Source of the DNA: CAZUHK01 sp964620345
GTDB taxonomy: Bacteria; Planctomycetota; Phycisphaerae; Phycisphaerales; Zrk34
Length of the DNA stretch: 9,772 nt
Direction: 5' to 3'
Assembly: GCA_964620345.1 (NCBI GenBank)
Contig: CAZUHK010000127.1
Coordinates: 1 to 9,772 of the forward strand
Positions 1-5,148 of the stretch are shown here, one piece after another (position 1 is the stretch's first letter; each line of letters begins with the position of its first letter). The notes below the pieces were generated by a model that was not told the origin of the DNA, searched no databases, and saw only the letters and a list, made by a program, of their open reading frames with translations. The translations under genes were made by a program, and so were the position numbers.

Positions 1-589
1 CGGCGCGGATCGCCTCGCGGCCGCGGTCGATCAACTGGCGCCTGAGCGAGGCCAGGCGCGTCGCGATGCTGCCGTCGATGAGTTTGTCGCCGATGCGGAG
101 CTTCATCCCGCCGATCAGCGATGGGTCCACGCGGGCGTGCACGATGGCCTCGCGGCCGATCGCTTCGCCGATGCGCTGTTCGACCGCCCGCAGCCGGTCG
201 GCCGGCATCTCGCCGGCGGTGTACAGATCGACCTCGACCTGGCCGCGCTTGTCCATGAGCAGTTGCTCATAGGCCACGCGGATGCGGCCGAGCTGGTCGA
301 GCCGGCCTTTGCGGTTGACCACCTGGAGGAAGCGGTAGGTCAGGTCGCTCAACCGGCCCTCGAAGATCGCTTGGAGCGACTTGGCACGCTTGGCCGCGTG
401 GATCGACGGGCTGGCGAAAAACGCCCGCAGCTCGGTCTGATCGGCCAGCAGGTCGGCCAGATCCGAAAGCTCCCGGGCGACTGGGTCGACCACGCCCTGC
501 TGCTGGGCCAGGTCCATCAGCGATTGCGCGTACGTCCGCGCCACGGCGCCGATGAGCTTGACCTGGTTGTCCGCGGTGCTTTGGACCAT
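1..589 (-). CDS. atpH: ATP synthase F1 subunit delta (partial, C-terminus off the window)
   Basis: Reading the minus strand from an ATG at 589 gives an uninterrupted frame of 196 codons to the window edge. It begins MVQSTADNQVKLIGAVARTY and includes AQSLMDLAQQQG, the usual start of the delta (OSCP) N-terminal helical domain. Near residues 155-175 it has DPSLIGGMKLRIGDKLIDGS, which matches the family's conserved C-terminal signature (DxxLIGGhxhxhGxxhhDxS). Delta connects the peripheral b stalk to the top of the F1 alpha3beta3 head. Family members are about 180-200 aa, so only the last few residues and the stop should be missing. The start lies 12 nt after the atpF stop with no clear Shine-Dalgarno, so translation probably depends on coupling to atpF. 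Identity is secure from sequence and gene order; the exact start is less so. Confidence 0.93.
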   Translation of the reverse strand, partial: MVQSTADNQVKLIGAVARTYAQSLMDLAQQQGVVDPVARELSDLADLLADQTELRAFFASPSIHAAKRAKSLQAIFEGRLSDLTYRFLQVVNRKGRLDQLGRIRVAYEQLLMDKRGQVEVDLYTAGEMPADRLRAVEQRIGEAIGREAIVHARVDPSLIGGMKLRIGDKLIDGSIATRLASLRRQLIDRGREAIRA

Positions 590-601
590 GGGCGTGGGCG
601 A

Positions 602-1192
602 TCAGTTGAGGCGGTTGAGTTCTTCGAGCGATTCATCGACGAGGCGCTGGGTATCGTCGTCCTGAATCTGCCGGCCGATGACCTTGCCGGCCACCATCGT
701 CGCCAGGTCGGCCGCGTGGGCGTGCAGGTCGCTTAGCGCCTGCTGCTTGGCGAGGTTGATCTCCTCGCTCGCCCGCTGGCGCAAGCTGGCCATCTCGGCC
801 TCGGTGTCCTGCTTGAGCTTGGCGCGGAGCTGATCGGCGTCGGCGCGGGTCTGATCGAGCAGCTTGCGGCTCTCGGCGTGGGCCTCGGCGATTTTTCGCT
901 CGAAGTCCTCCTTGAGTTTCGCCGCCGCCCGGCGATTCCGCTCGGCCGTGTTCAGGTCGTCCTCGATCTTCCGCTCACGCGCCTGCAGGCCTTCGAGGAT
1001 CTTCGGCCAGACAAACTTGCCCAGCACGAAGACCAGCGCGAGGAACATCAGCAGGTTGAACAGCGCCGAGGCCCAGTCGGGCATCAGTTGGCTAGCCGGG
1101 TCGCCGCCGCCCTCGGCGGGTTCGGCGGCCCGGGCGACGGTCGGCATCAGCCAGCCGTACGCCACAAGCGTGAACCACGTTGCGCGTTTCAT
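602..1192 (-). CDS. atpF: ATP synthase F0 subunit b
   Basis: The 196-aa product is the peripheral-stalk b subunit. Residues 1-22 look like a signal peptide or extra hydrophobic segment (MKRATWFTLV, then ...VARA before AEP). A single membrane span follows at about 42-62, with KFVWPKI just after it, and then a long charged, alanine-rich helix to the C-terminus, as expected for the dimeric b coiled coil. I chose the ATG at 1192 over an ATG five codons upstream (1207) because AAGGA at 1203-1199 sits 6 nt before it, and the protein then begins with the positively charged MKR of a signal sequence. It sits between atpE (65-nt gap) and atpH (12-nt gap). The predicted cleavable N-terminus is a family variant; cleavage is inferred. 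Confidence 0.94.
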   Translation of the reverse strand: MKRATWFTLVAYGWLMPTVARAAEPAEGGGDPASQLMPDWASALFNLLMFLALVFVLGKFVWPKILEGLQARERKIEDDLNTAERNRRAAAKLKEDFERKIAEAHAESRKLLDQTRADADQLRAKLKQDTEAEMASLRQRASEEINLAKQQALSDLHAHAADLATMVAGKVIGRQIQDDDTQRLVDESLEELNRLN

Positions 1193-1232
1193 CGACGGTC
1201 CTTCCATCGGGAATCCGTGGCGATCGCACGGT

Positions 1233-1252
1233 GCGGGGCGCGGCGGCCCCGC
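1233..1252 (-). promoter_or_regulatory. GC hairpin between atpE and atpF
   Basis: A perfect 7-bp stem, GCGGGGC pairing with GCCCCGC around a 6-nt loop, lies 5 nt beyond the atpE stop. No T-tract follows and atpF continues downstream, so full termination is unlikely. Plausible roles are partial attenuation or protection of the atpE message from 3' exonucleases, which would help make more c subunit than b. The structure is read directly from the sequence; its role is inferred. Confidence 0.5.
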
Positions 1253-1257
1253 GGCGA

Positions 1258-1512
1258 TCAGCCGAGGATCAGCGCGAACACCAGGGCGATGACGGTGACG
1301 CCTTCGATCAGCGCCGCGGCGATGATCATGTTGGTGCCGATGCGGCCGCCGGCCTCGGGCTGACGGGCGATCGACTCCACCGCCGCGGTGCCGATCTTGC
1401 CGATGCCCAGCGCCGCGCCGATGATGATCAGGCCGAGTCCGATGCCCCGGCCCAGCACGCCCAACTCGGTGCCGCCAGCATCTTGAGCGAGAGTGAGAAG
1501 TAGTTCGAGCAT
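1258..1512 (-). CDS. atpE: ATP synthase F0 subunit c (c-ring proteolipid)
   Basis: The 84-aa product forms the membrane rotor ring. It shows two hydrophobic helices, about residues 17-42 and 58-82. Helix 1 is rich in glycine (GRGIGLG, then GIGKIG). The polar loop carries R50-Q51-P52, which contacts gamma and epsilon. Helix 2 has the ion-carrying carboxylate E70 in AAALIEGVTV. The glutamine typical of Na+-binding helix 1 is isoleucine here, and the residue after E70 is glycine, not Ser or Thr, so proton coupling is predicted. The ATG at 1512 is preceded by AGGAGC at 1527-1522. Hairpins flank the gene on both sides, consistent with individually tuned expression. Confidence 0.96.
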   Translation of the reverse strand: MLELLLTLAQDAGGTELGVLGRGIGLGLIIIGAALGIGKIGTAAVESIARQPEAGGRIGTNMIIAAALIEGVTVIALVFALILG

Positions 1513-1543
1513 TTCCTGCGAGCTCCTAAAAACGGTTCGTTGC

Positions 1544-1560
1544 GGGGCGTCGCTCGCCCC
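1544..1560 (-). promoter_or_regulatory. GC hairpin between atpB and atpE
   Basis: A 6-bp stem, GGGGCG pairing with CGCCCC across a 5-nt loop, lies in the 64-nt gap between the atpB stop (1577) and the atpE ribosome binding site (1527-1522). It resembles the hairpin on the other side of atpE; both begin GCGGGGCG on the plus strand. It could shape translation or processing of the atpE message. The structure is visible; function is inferred. Confidence 0.45.
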
Positions 1561-1576
1561 AGGGTTATGGTTCGGT

Positions 1577-2509
1577 TCAGTCCGCCAGGTTCAGTTCGGT
1601 CTCGTCCAGGCCGTGCTCATGGCCGCGGTCGCTTTCGGTGTGGCCGTGGTCTTCGTGGGCCACCGCGAAGCTCGCGATGAACAGCGTGGTGAGGAAGGTG
1701 AAGATAAACGCCTGCAGCAAGGCGATGAACACTTCCAGGGCCATCAGCGCCGTGCCGCCGATCACCACGGGGATGCCCACGCCGATCGCCAGCCCCAGGC
1801 CCACGGGGATCAGCCCGATGAACGCGGCGATGACCAGGTGGCCGGCCATCATGGTGCCGAACAGACGCATGGCCAGCACGGTGCACTTGATGATCAGCCC
1901 CAGCCACTCCAGCACGAACAGCAGCAGCCCGATGGGCAGCATCGCCAGCGACCAGCCCACGGGGTTGAAGTGGTTGATGAAATGCTTGAAGCCCGCTTCC
2001 TTGATGCCGACCCCGATGATGATGAGGAACGACATCATCGCCAAAGGCACGTTGAGCGAGAGGTTGCCCGTTGCCGTGCCGCCCCAGTGGCCCAGGTGGC
2101 CGGCGTGCTCGGCGCCGAACAGGGATGCGATGAGCACCATGATCGGGCCGACCGGCACCATGCCCAGCAGGTTGCAGAAGAGGATGAAGAAAAAGACCGT
2201 CCACAAGTACTTGATGTACTTGTCGGTCAGGTGTTCGAGGTTGGGCCGGGCCACTTCCTCGCGGATGAAGACGCACAGCGTTTCCAGGAGATTGGCGAAG
2301 ATGCCGCGGGTGACGTAGGCATCGGTGCCCTGGCCCCGGACGACGATCTTCTTCGCCGCGGCGTTGAAGGCGATGAACACCAGCACCGCGGCGACCACGC
2401 CCATGAACAGGTGGTTGGTCACGGTGAACCCGGCCACGTCGAACAGCGCATGGGGCACGACGTGGCCCATCGGGTCGCCCGCGGCCAGGATGCTCGAGGC
2501 GTTCAGCAC
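1577..2509 (-). CDS. atpB: ATP synthase F0 subunit a
   Basis: The 310-aa product is the stator channel subunit. About five to six hydrophobic segments are visible: residues 28-49, 100-131, 154-170, 186-210, 221-250 and 258-284. The essential arginine is R215 in LAMRLFGTMMAGH, and the last helix has ALEVFIALLQAFIFTFL with E259 and Q266, as in other a subunits. The GTG at 2509 is chosen because GGAG at 2521-2518 precedes it by 8 nt, it overlaps the upstream atpI-like stop by 7 bp, and the frame upstream is not a-subunit sequence. A histidine-rich tail follows the last helix, with H285, H288, H290, H297 and H299. A hydrophilic loop at 131-150 is also His/Gly-rich. Confidence 0.95.
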   Translation of the reverse strand: MLNASSILAAGDPMGHVVPHALFDVAGFTVTNHLFMGVVAAVLVFIAFNAAAKKIVVRGQGTDAYVTRGIFANLLETLCVFIREEVARPNLEHLTDKYIKYLWTVFFFILFCNLLGMVPVGPIMVLIASLFGAEHAGHLGHWGGTATGNLSLNVPLAMMSFLIIIGVGIKEAGFKHFINHFNPVGWSLAMLPIGLLLFVLEWLGLIIKCTVLAMRLFGTMMAGHLVIAAFIGLIPVGLGLAIGVGIPVVIGGTALMALEVFIALLQAFIFTFLTTLFIASFAVAHEDHGHTESDRGHEHGLDETELNLAD

Positions 2510-2943
2510 GTGGCGTTCTCCGCGTGGCCGTTGACCTGCATCGGCCGCAGGTAGTTGACCATGACCAACACCTCGGCGGCGAGGAACAGGGCGTACCAGC
2601 CCAGGGCCCACCAGGCGGCCGGGCGAACGTCGAGGCCGGCGGCGAGCACCAGCAGCGCCACGCCCCCGAGCGTGCCGAACAGGCGGACCATCATGCCCAC
2701 CATCGCGCCGCCGACGATGCGCTCGTCGGCCTTGCCGGCCATGACGCCCATGGGCACCAGCGCGACCAGCGCCATCGCCAGGCACACGCCGCCGATGCTC
2801 AGCGCGACGGTCAACTGCTCGGCCCGGCCGGTCGCGATGAGCACCGCCGCCGCGGCCGCGCCGACCGACAGCCCCAGGCCGACCAGCAGGCCGACGCCGC
2901 GGCGGAGGGGGAAGCGATGTTGTACGTCAGCGGCGTGGGTCAT
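2503..2943 (-). CDS. atpI: AtpI-like ATP synthase accessory membrane protein
   Basis: The 146-aa protein has four predicted membrane spans (about residues 17-38, 45-68, 79-103 and 110-130). Its position, directly before atpB, is where AtpI lies in many operons. AtpI proteins assist c-ring assembly and, with AtpZ, have been implicated in divalent cation supply. Sequence conservation in this family is low. Here the MVRLFGTLGG segment near residues 85-94 and the four-helix layout support the call, but context carries much of the weight. The ATG at 2943 comes 9 nt after the atpZ-like stop with no clear Shine-Dalgarno, and the 3' end overlaps the atpB start. Both facts suggest coupled translation. 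Confidence 0.75.
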   Translation of the reverse strand: MTHAADVQHRFPLRRGVGLLVGLGLSVGAAAAAVLIATGRAEQLTVALSIGGVCLAMALVALVPMGVMAGKADERIVGGAMVGMMVRLFGTLGGVALLVLAAGLDVRPAAWWALGWYALFLAAEVLVMVNYLRPMQVNGHAENATC

Positions 2944-2952
2944 GGTGTGCGG

Positions 2953-3174
2953 CTAGTCGTCTGCTTCGCGGTTGGCCTTGAGGGCGATCTTAATCAGGTT
3001 GTACGTCGCGCCGGCAAAGCCCAGCAGGGCACCGACGACCAGGCCCCAGGGCGTGCCCTCGCGGCCTTTGTCGAACAGCCACCAGCCCAGCAACGCCAGC
3101 ACAAGGATCGCACCGGCGTATTCCAGGCCCATCCCGAAGTAGCGCCAGGGGCTGGGCGACGTCTTGCGTGCCAT
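2953..3174 (-). CDS. atpZ: AtpZ-like small membrane protein (ATPase gene 1 family)
   Basis: The 73-aa protein has two predicted membrane helices (about 16-34 and 42-62) joined by a short charged loop, DKGREGTPWG. The glycine-rich second helix, GALLGFAGATYNLIK, is typical of the AtpZ/AtpQ family (ATPase gene 1), which precedes atpI in F-type operons. It is the first gene of the operon. GGAG at 3191-3188 lies 13 nt before the ATG at 3174, a rather long spacing, so initiation may be modest. No other start is better supported. The family role, assembly or cation supply together with AtpI, is poorly settled. Confidence 0.78.
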   Translation of the reverse strand: MARKTSPSPWRYFGMGLEYAGAILVLALLGWWLFDKGREGTPWGLVVGALLGFAGATYNLIKIALKANREADD

Positions 3175-3230
3175 GGTTTGTAGCGTACTCCAAGCCGCGG
3201 CAAACCACGAATCACGCCCCGCGTGAGCCG

Positions 3231-3271
3231 CCGCGGGTGGACCGATACCACCGCGGACGACCCCACCGGGG
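3231..3271 (-). promoter_or_regulatory. Structured 5' leader of the atp operon
   Basis: Two adjacent stems lie between the predicted promoter and atpZ. One pairs 3231-3240 with 3248-3256 (nine pairs with one bulged base, 7-nt loop). The other is CCCC at 3261-3264 with GGGG at 3268-3271 around a 3-nt loop. With a start of transcription near 3270, the larger stem falls inside a leader of about 95 nt. No known riboswitch or protein site is recognised. Confidence 0.4.
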
Positions 3272-3276
3272 CCGAT

Positions 3277-3305
3277 AGACTAGAGGCCGCGTTTGGGGGT
3301 GTCAA
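3277..3305 (-). promoter_or_regulatory. Sigma70-type promoter of the atp operon
   Basis: On the minus strand, TTGACA (3305-3300) is separated by exactly 17 bp from TAGTCT (3282-3277). The -35 hexamer is a perfect consensus match, and the -10 shares T, A and the final T. It faces atpZ and should start transcription near 3270. This is the best promoter match seen in the window, and its position upstream of the first atp gene fits. Confidence 0.65.
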
Positions 3306-3386
3306 CACGCATCGGCCGCGTGGTGCCGAAGCTCGAAGAACACGGTGTGATGCTCGAAATCGCAGCCGTTCGAGCGTCGCTTTTGG

Positions 3387-3478
3387 AGTTTCGACTTCAC
3401 GGTCGCCGCACTACCATGGCCGGTCGCGTGATCCACGGAAGGACGGCCGCCCATGCCTCGTGACATTCCCGTCGGCAA
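3387..3478 (+). repeat. Left copy of a perfect 92-bp direct repeat
   Basis: This stretch is identical over 92 bp to 5057-5148, at an offset of 1670 bp. Identity ends sharply at both sides: 3386 G against 5056 C, and 3479 T against 5149 C. It contains a ribosome binding site GGAAGGA, an ATG at 3453, and codons 1-8 plus two bases of codon 9 of the GH15 gene that is intact after the right copy. It marks the left boundary of the inserted segment. Confidence 0.97.
3390..3417 (+). promoter_or_regulatory. Possible promoter inside the left repeat
   Basis: TTCGAC (3390-3395) and TACCAT (3412-3417) are separated by 16 bp. This is a weak sigma70-like pair but sits correctly, about 36 nt before the duplicated ATG. 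An identical pair occurs at 5060-5087 before the GH15 gene. If real, the duplication gave both the inserted genes and GH15 the same promoter. The match is only partial, so this is tentative. Confidence 0.3.
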
Positions 3479-3506
3479 TATGATGGAGCATACGCACCAT
3501 GACTGA
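3453..3506 (+). pseudogene. Truncated 5' fragment of the GH15 gene (17 codons)
   Basis: The left repeat begins a frame MPRDIPVGN, identical to the start of the GH15 protein. It crosses into the insert and ends after eight more residues (MMEHTHHD) at a TGA at 3504-3506, 42 nt before the DUF6884-like gene. It retains the GH15 ribosome binding site. It is either a dead remnant or could act as a short upstream reading frame for the downstream genes. Confidence 0.75.
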
Positions 3507-3512
3507 TGGTGC
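3494..3512 (+). promoter_or_regulatory. Hairpin upstream of the DUF6884-like gene
   Basis: A perfect 7-bp stem, GCACCAT pairing with ATGGTGC around GACTG, lies just inside the left boundary of the insert and 36 nt before the TTG start at 3549. It also covers the stop codon of the 17-codon remnant. It could be an operator or an RNA structure affecting translation. No T-tract follows, so a strong terminator is unlikely. Confidence 0.4.
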
Positions 3513-3548
3513 CATCCCGCCCTCCAACTGCTTGAGGAACGATTATTC

Positions 3549-3977
3549 TTGAAGCACGTCGTCCTTATCGCCTGCTGCAAACGAAAGCTGACGCGTGTCG
3601 CACCGGCCGAGTTGCTGTACCAAGGCGATTTGTTTCGCAAGAGTTTGACGTATGCCCGCGCCCTGAGGTCGGATGACATTTACGTCCTGTCGGCCAAGCA
3701 CGGCGTGATTCGACTCGAAAAGACCATTGCGCCGTACGAGCAAACGCTGAACAGAATGTCCGCGGCTGCCAGACGAACATGGGCGAGCCGCGTGATCACG
3801 CAACTGGCTCAGGTTGCCGACCTACAGGCCGATCAATTCACATTACTTGCTTCAAAGCGGTATCGTGAGGGAATATTGCCTCATATCCGCCACGCGAGCA
3901 TACCAATGGAAGGACTGCGCATCGGCCGGCAGTTGCAGTGGCTGAAGCAAAAGATCGCCGAGTTAAATGAAGCATGA
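3549..3977 (+). CDS. DUF6884-like protein of unknown function
   Basis: The 142-aa soluble protein has the family-like pattern MKHVVLIACCKRK at the start (C9, C10, K11, K13), then LYQGDLFRKSLTYAR (23-37), LSAKHGVI (47-54), PYEQTLNRMS (62-71), RYRE (104-107) and GLRIGRQLQWL (122-132). I recognise these as DUF6884-type motifs from memory. The family has no firmly established reaction; a distant link to YaaA/DpdC-type proteins of DNA metabolism is possible but unproven. The TTG at 3549 is chosen because GAGGA at 3534-3538 precedes it by 10 nt and the core motif begins at once. The stop overlaps the next gene's ATG (ATGA at 3974-3977), so the two proteins are likely made together and may act together on DNA. 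Codon use is visibly less GC-rich than in the flanking genes. Confidence 0.8.
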   Translation: MKHVVLIACCKRKLTRVAPAELLYQGDLFRKSLTYARALRSDDIYVLSAKHGVIRLEKTIAPYEQTLNRMSAAARRTWASRVITQLAQVADLQADQFTLLASKRYREGILPHIRHASIPMEGLRIGRQLQWLKQKIAELNEA

Positions 3978-4924
3978 CATCTCCACCGCGCGACATCACG
4001 GTCAAGTGCCACAACTGCGGACGCGCTTACCAGGATTGGTGGCGCCCGTCGATAAACCTGGGCCTCGATAGTTTCGACGAGGCGTATGTCAGCGAGGCGA
4101 CGACGTCCACGTGTCCGCACTGCGGCTTACGCGTCAGGCACGATGCTCTGGTTGTTGATAGAGAAGGGGTATTCCAATTAACACCGGATCATCAAATCGG
4201 CTCAAGACTGGTCGAGAAAGGCCAAGCACGCCTGCACGCCAAGCCAGCGTTTGTTGAGTTCACGGGGGATCATCCCGCCGACAAGTTGATTAATGATCTC
4301 CAGCATCATCCCCACGCCTACCTGATCGCCTGCGTCATGGATCGGCAGATCAAAGCAGAGCGAGCGTGGCGAATTCCTTACGAGCTTTGCAGGCGGCTCG
4401 GCACGTTCGAGTTTGCCAAGTTGCACCGGCTTGACGAGGACAGACTTCGGAAGGCCATGTCGGAGCCCCAGCCGCTTCACCGGTTCAACAACGACATGTC
4501 GCACTACATGCGGCTGGCACTGGATCGCATCGCGGACGACTACGGTGGAGATGCCAGCGGTATCTGGGCCGACGAGCCATCATCGGCCACGGTGATTTAC
4601 CGGTTCCTGGAGTTCGACGGCGTGGGGCAGAAGATCGCCACCATGGCCGCCAATATTCTGGCAAGGCACTTCAAGGTGCCCATGAGCGACTACTACTCGA
4701 TCGACGTGTCGGTTGATGTCCAAGTCAGGCGCGTGATGACGCGCTTGGGCCTGGTCGAGCCGGGCGCTTCAATGGAAAAGATCATCTACCGGGCACGGTC
4801 GCTGAGTCCCGAGTTCCCGGGCATCATCGACCATTCGCTCTGGGAGATCGGGCGAACGTGGTGCCGACCGAAGAAAGCTGAATGTACTGCCTGCTACATG
4901 CGTGATGTCTGTCCGTCCGCGTAA
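3974..4924 (+). CDS. HhH-GPD DNA glycosylase, endonuclease III-like, with zinc-ribbon N-terminus
   Basis: The 316-aa protein should excise a damaged or modified base from DNA. Residues 12-50 carry C12-x2-C15 and C47-x2-C50, a zinc-ribbon-like module not found in ordinary endonuclease III (about 210 aa). The glycosylase core spans about 105-316. Q125 in VMDRQIKAE matches the position of the helix-filling Gln of endonuclease III. The helix-hairpin-helix GVGQKIA provides catalytic K220. D248 in SVDVQVRRV matches the conserved aspartate. The C-terminus has C297-x6-C304-x2-C307-x5-C313, the [4Fe-4S] motif. K220 and D248 are 28 residues apart, against 18 in E. coli, implying an insertion after the hairpin. 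Both catalytic residues are retained, so activity is expected; the substrate is unknown. Start overlaps the DUF6884-like gene by 4 bp. Confidence 0.88.
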   Translation: MTSPPRDITVKCHNCGRAYQDWWRPSINLGLDSFDEAYVSEATTSTCPHCGLRVRHDALVVDREGVFQLTPDHQIGSRLVEKGQARLHAKPAFVEFTGDHPADKLINDLQHHPHAYLIACVMDRQIKAERAWRIPYELCRRLGTFEFAKLHRLDEDRLRKAMSEPQPLHRFNNDMSHYMRLALDRIADDYGGDASGIWADEPSSATVIYRFLEFDGVGQKIATMAANILARHFKVPMSDYYSIDVSVDVQVRRVMTRLGLVEPGASMEKIIYRARSLSPEFPGIIDHSLWEIGRTWCRPKKAECTACYMRDVCPSA

Positions 4925-5056
4925 GCAACGAGTCGTCTGAGCCGACCTGCATTGGTGCCGTGCGACGCACAGCGGCCGGGCTAAGCAGCAGCGAGGGGCA
5001 AGACGCTCGGATGACTACCACCGGCGCGGCGGATCGCTATCGGGTGAGGCGTTCGC

Positions 5057-5148
5057 AGTTTCGACTTCACGGTCGCCGCACTACCATGGCCGGTCGCGTG
5101 ATCCACGGAAGGACGGCCGCCCATGCCTCGTGACATTCCCGTCGGCAA
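5057..5148 (+). repeat. Right copy of the perfect 92-bp direct repeat
   Basis: Identical to 3387-3478. This copy is functional for the GH15 gene. It supplies the weak TTCGAC/TACCAT promoter-like pair (5060-5065 and 5082-5087), the GGAAGGA ribosome binding site (5107-5113), the ATG (5123), and codons 1-8 plus two bases of codon 9. The insertion therefore left the host gene intact, with a complete 5' end regenerated. Confidence 0.97.

Larger units (their letters stand above)
3479..5056 (+). mobile_element. Inserted 1578-bp cassette bracketed by the 92-bp repeat
   Basis: Everything between the two repeat copies is absent from the simplest ancestral arrangement, in which one copy would join the atp upstream region to the GH15 gene. 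Base composition shifts: line 4141-4200 has 27 G+C in 60, whereas 6421-6480 within GH15 has 45 in 60. The cassette holds two coupled genes plus a 132-bp tail (4925-5056) with no gene. No transposase, integrase or clear terminal inverted repeats are visible, and the duplication is far longer than normal transposon target duplications. The insertion is well supported; the mechanism is unknown. Confidence 0.75.

Noticed and set aside
1493..2554. 353-codon plus-strand frame opposite atpB
   Set aside because: Composition is His, Gln, Asp and Arg repeats with no domain, and it lies opposite clear atpB and atpE coding sequence.
2510..2785. N-terminal extension of atpB to an upstream start
   Set aside because: The extra residues are Arg/Gly-rich, unlike any a subunit, and simply read through the atpI-like gene in another frame. 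The GTG at 2509 has a good ribosome binding site.
4925..5056. Integron attC-like site after the glycosylase gene
   Set aside because: Some complementary segments (CTGAGCC near 4937 and GGCTAAG near 4979) recall attC arms, but pairing is imperfect, the GTTRRRY core is not clear, no integrase is present, and cassette integration would not create a 92-bp duplication.
3387..5148. CRISPR array or insertion sequence
   Set aside because: Only two repeat copies exist, 1670 bp apart, with genes between them. No transposase or convincing terminal inverted repeats were found at 3479 and 5056.
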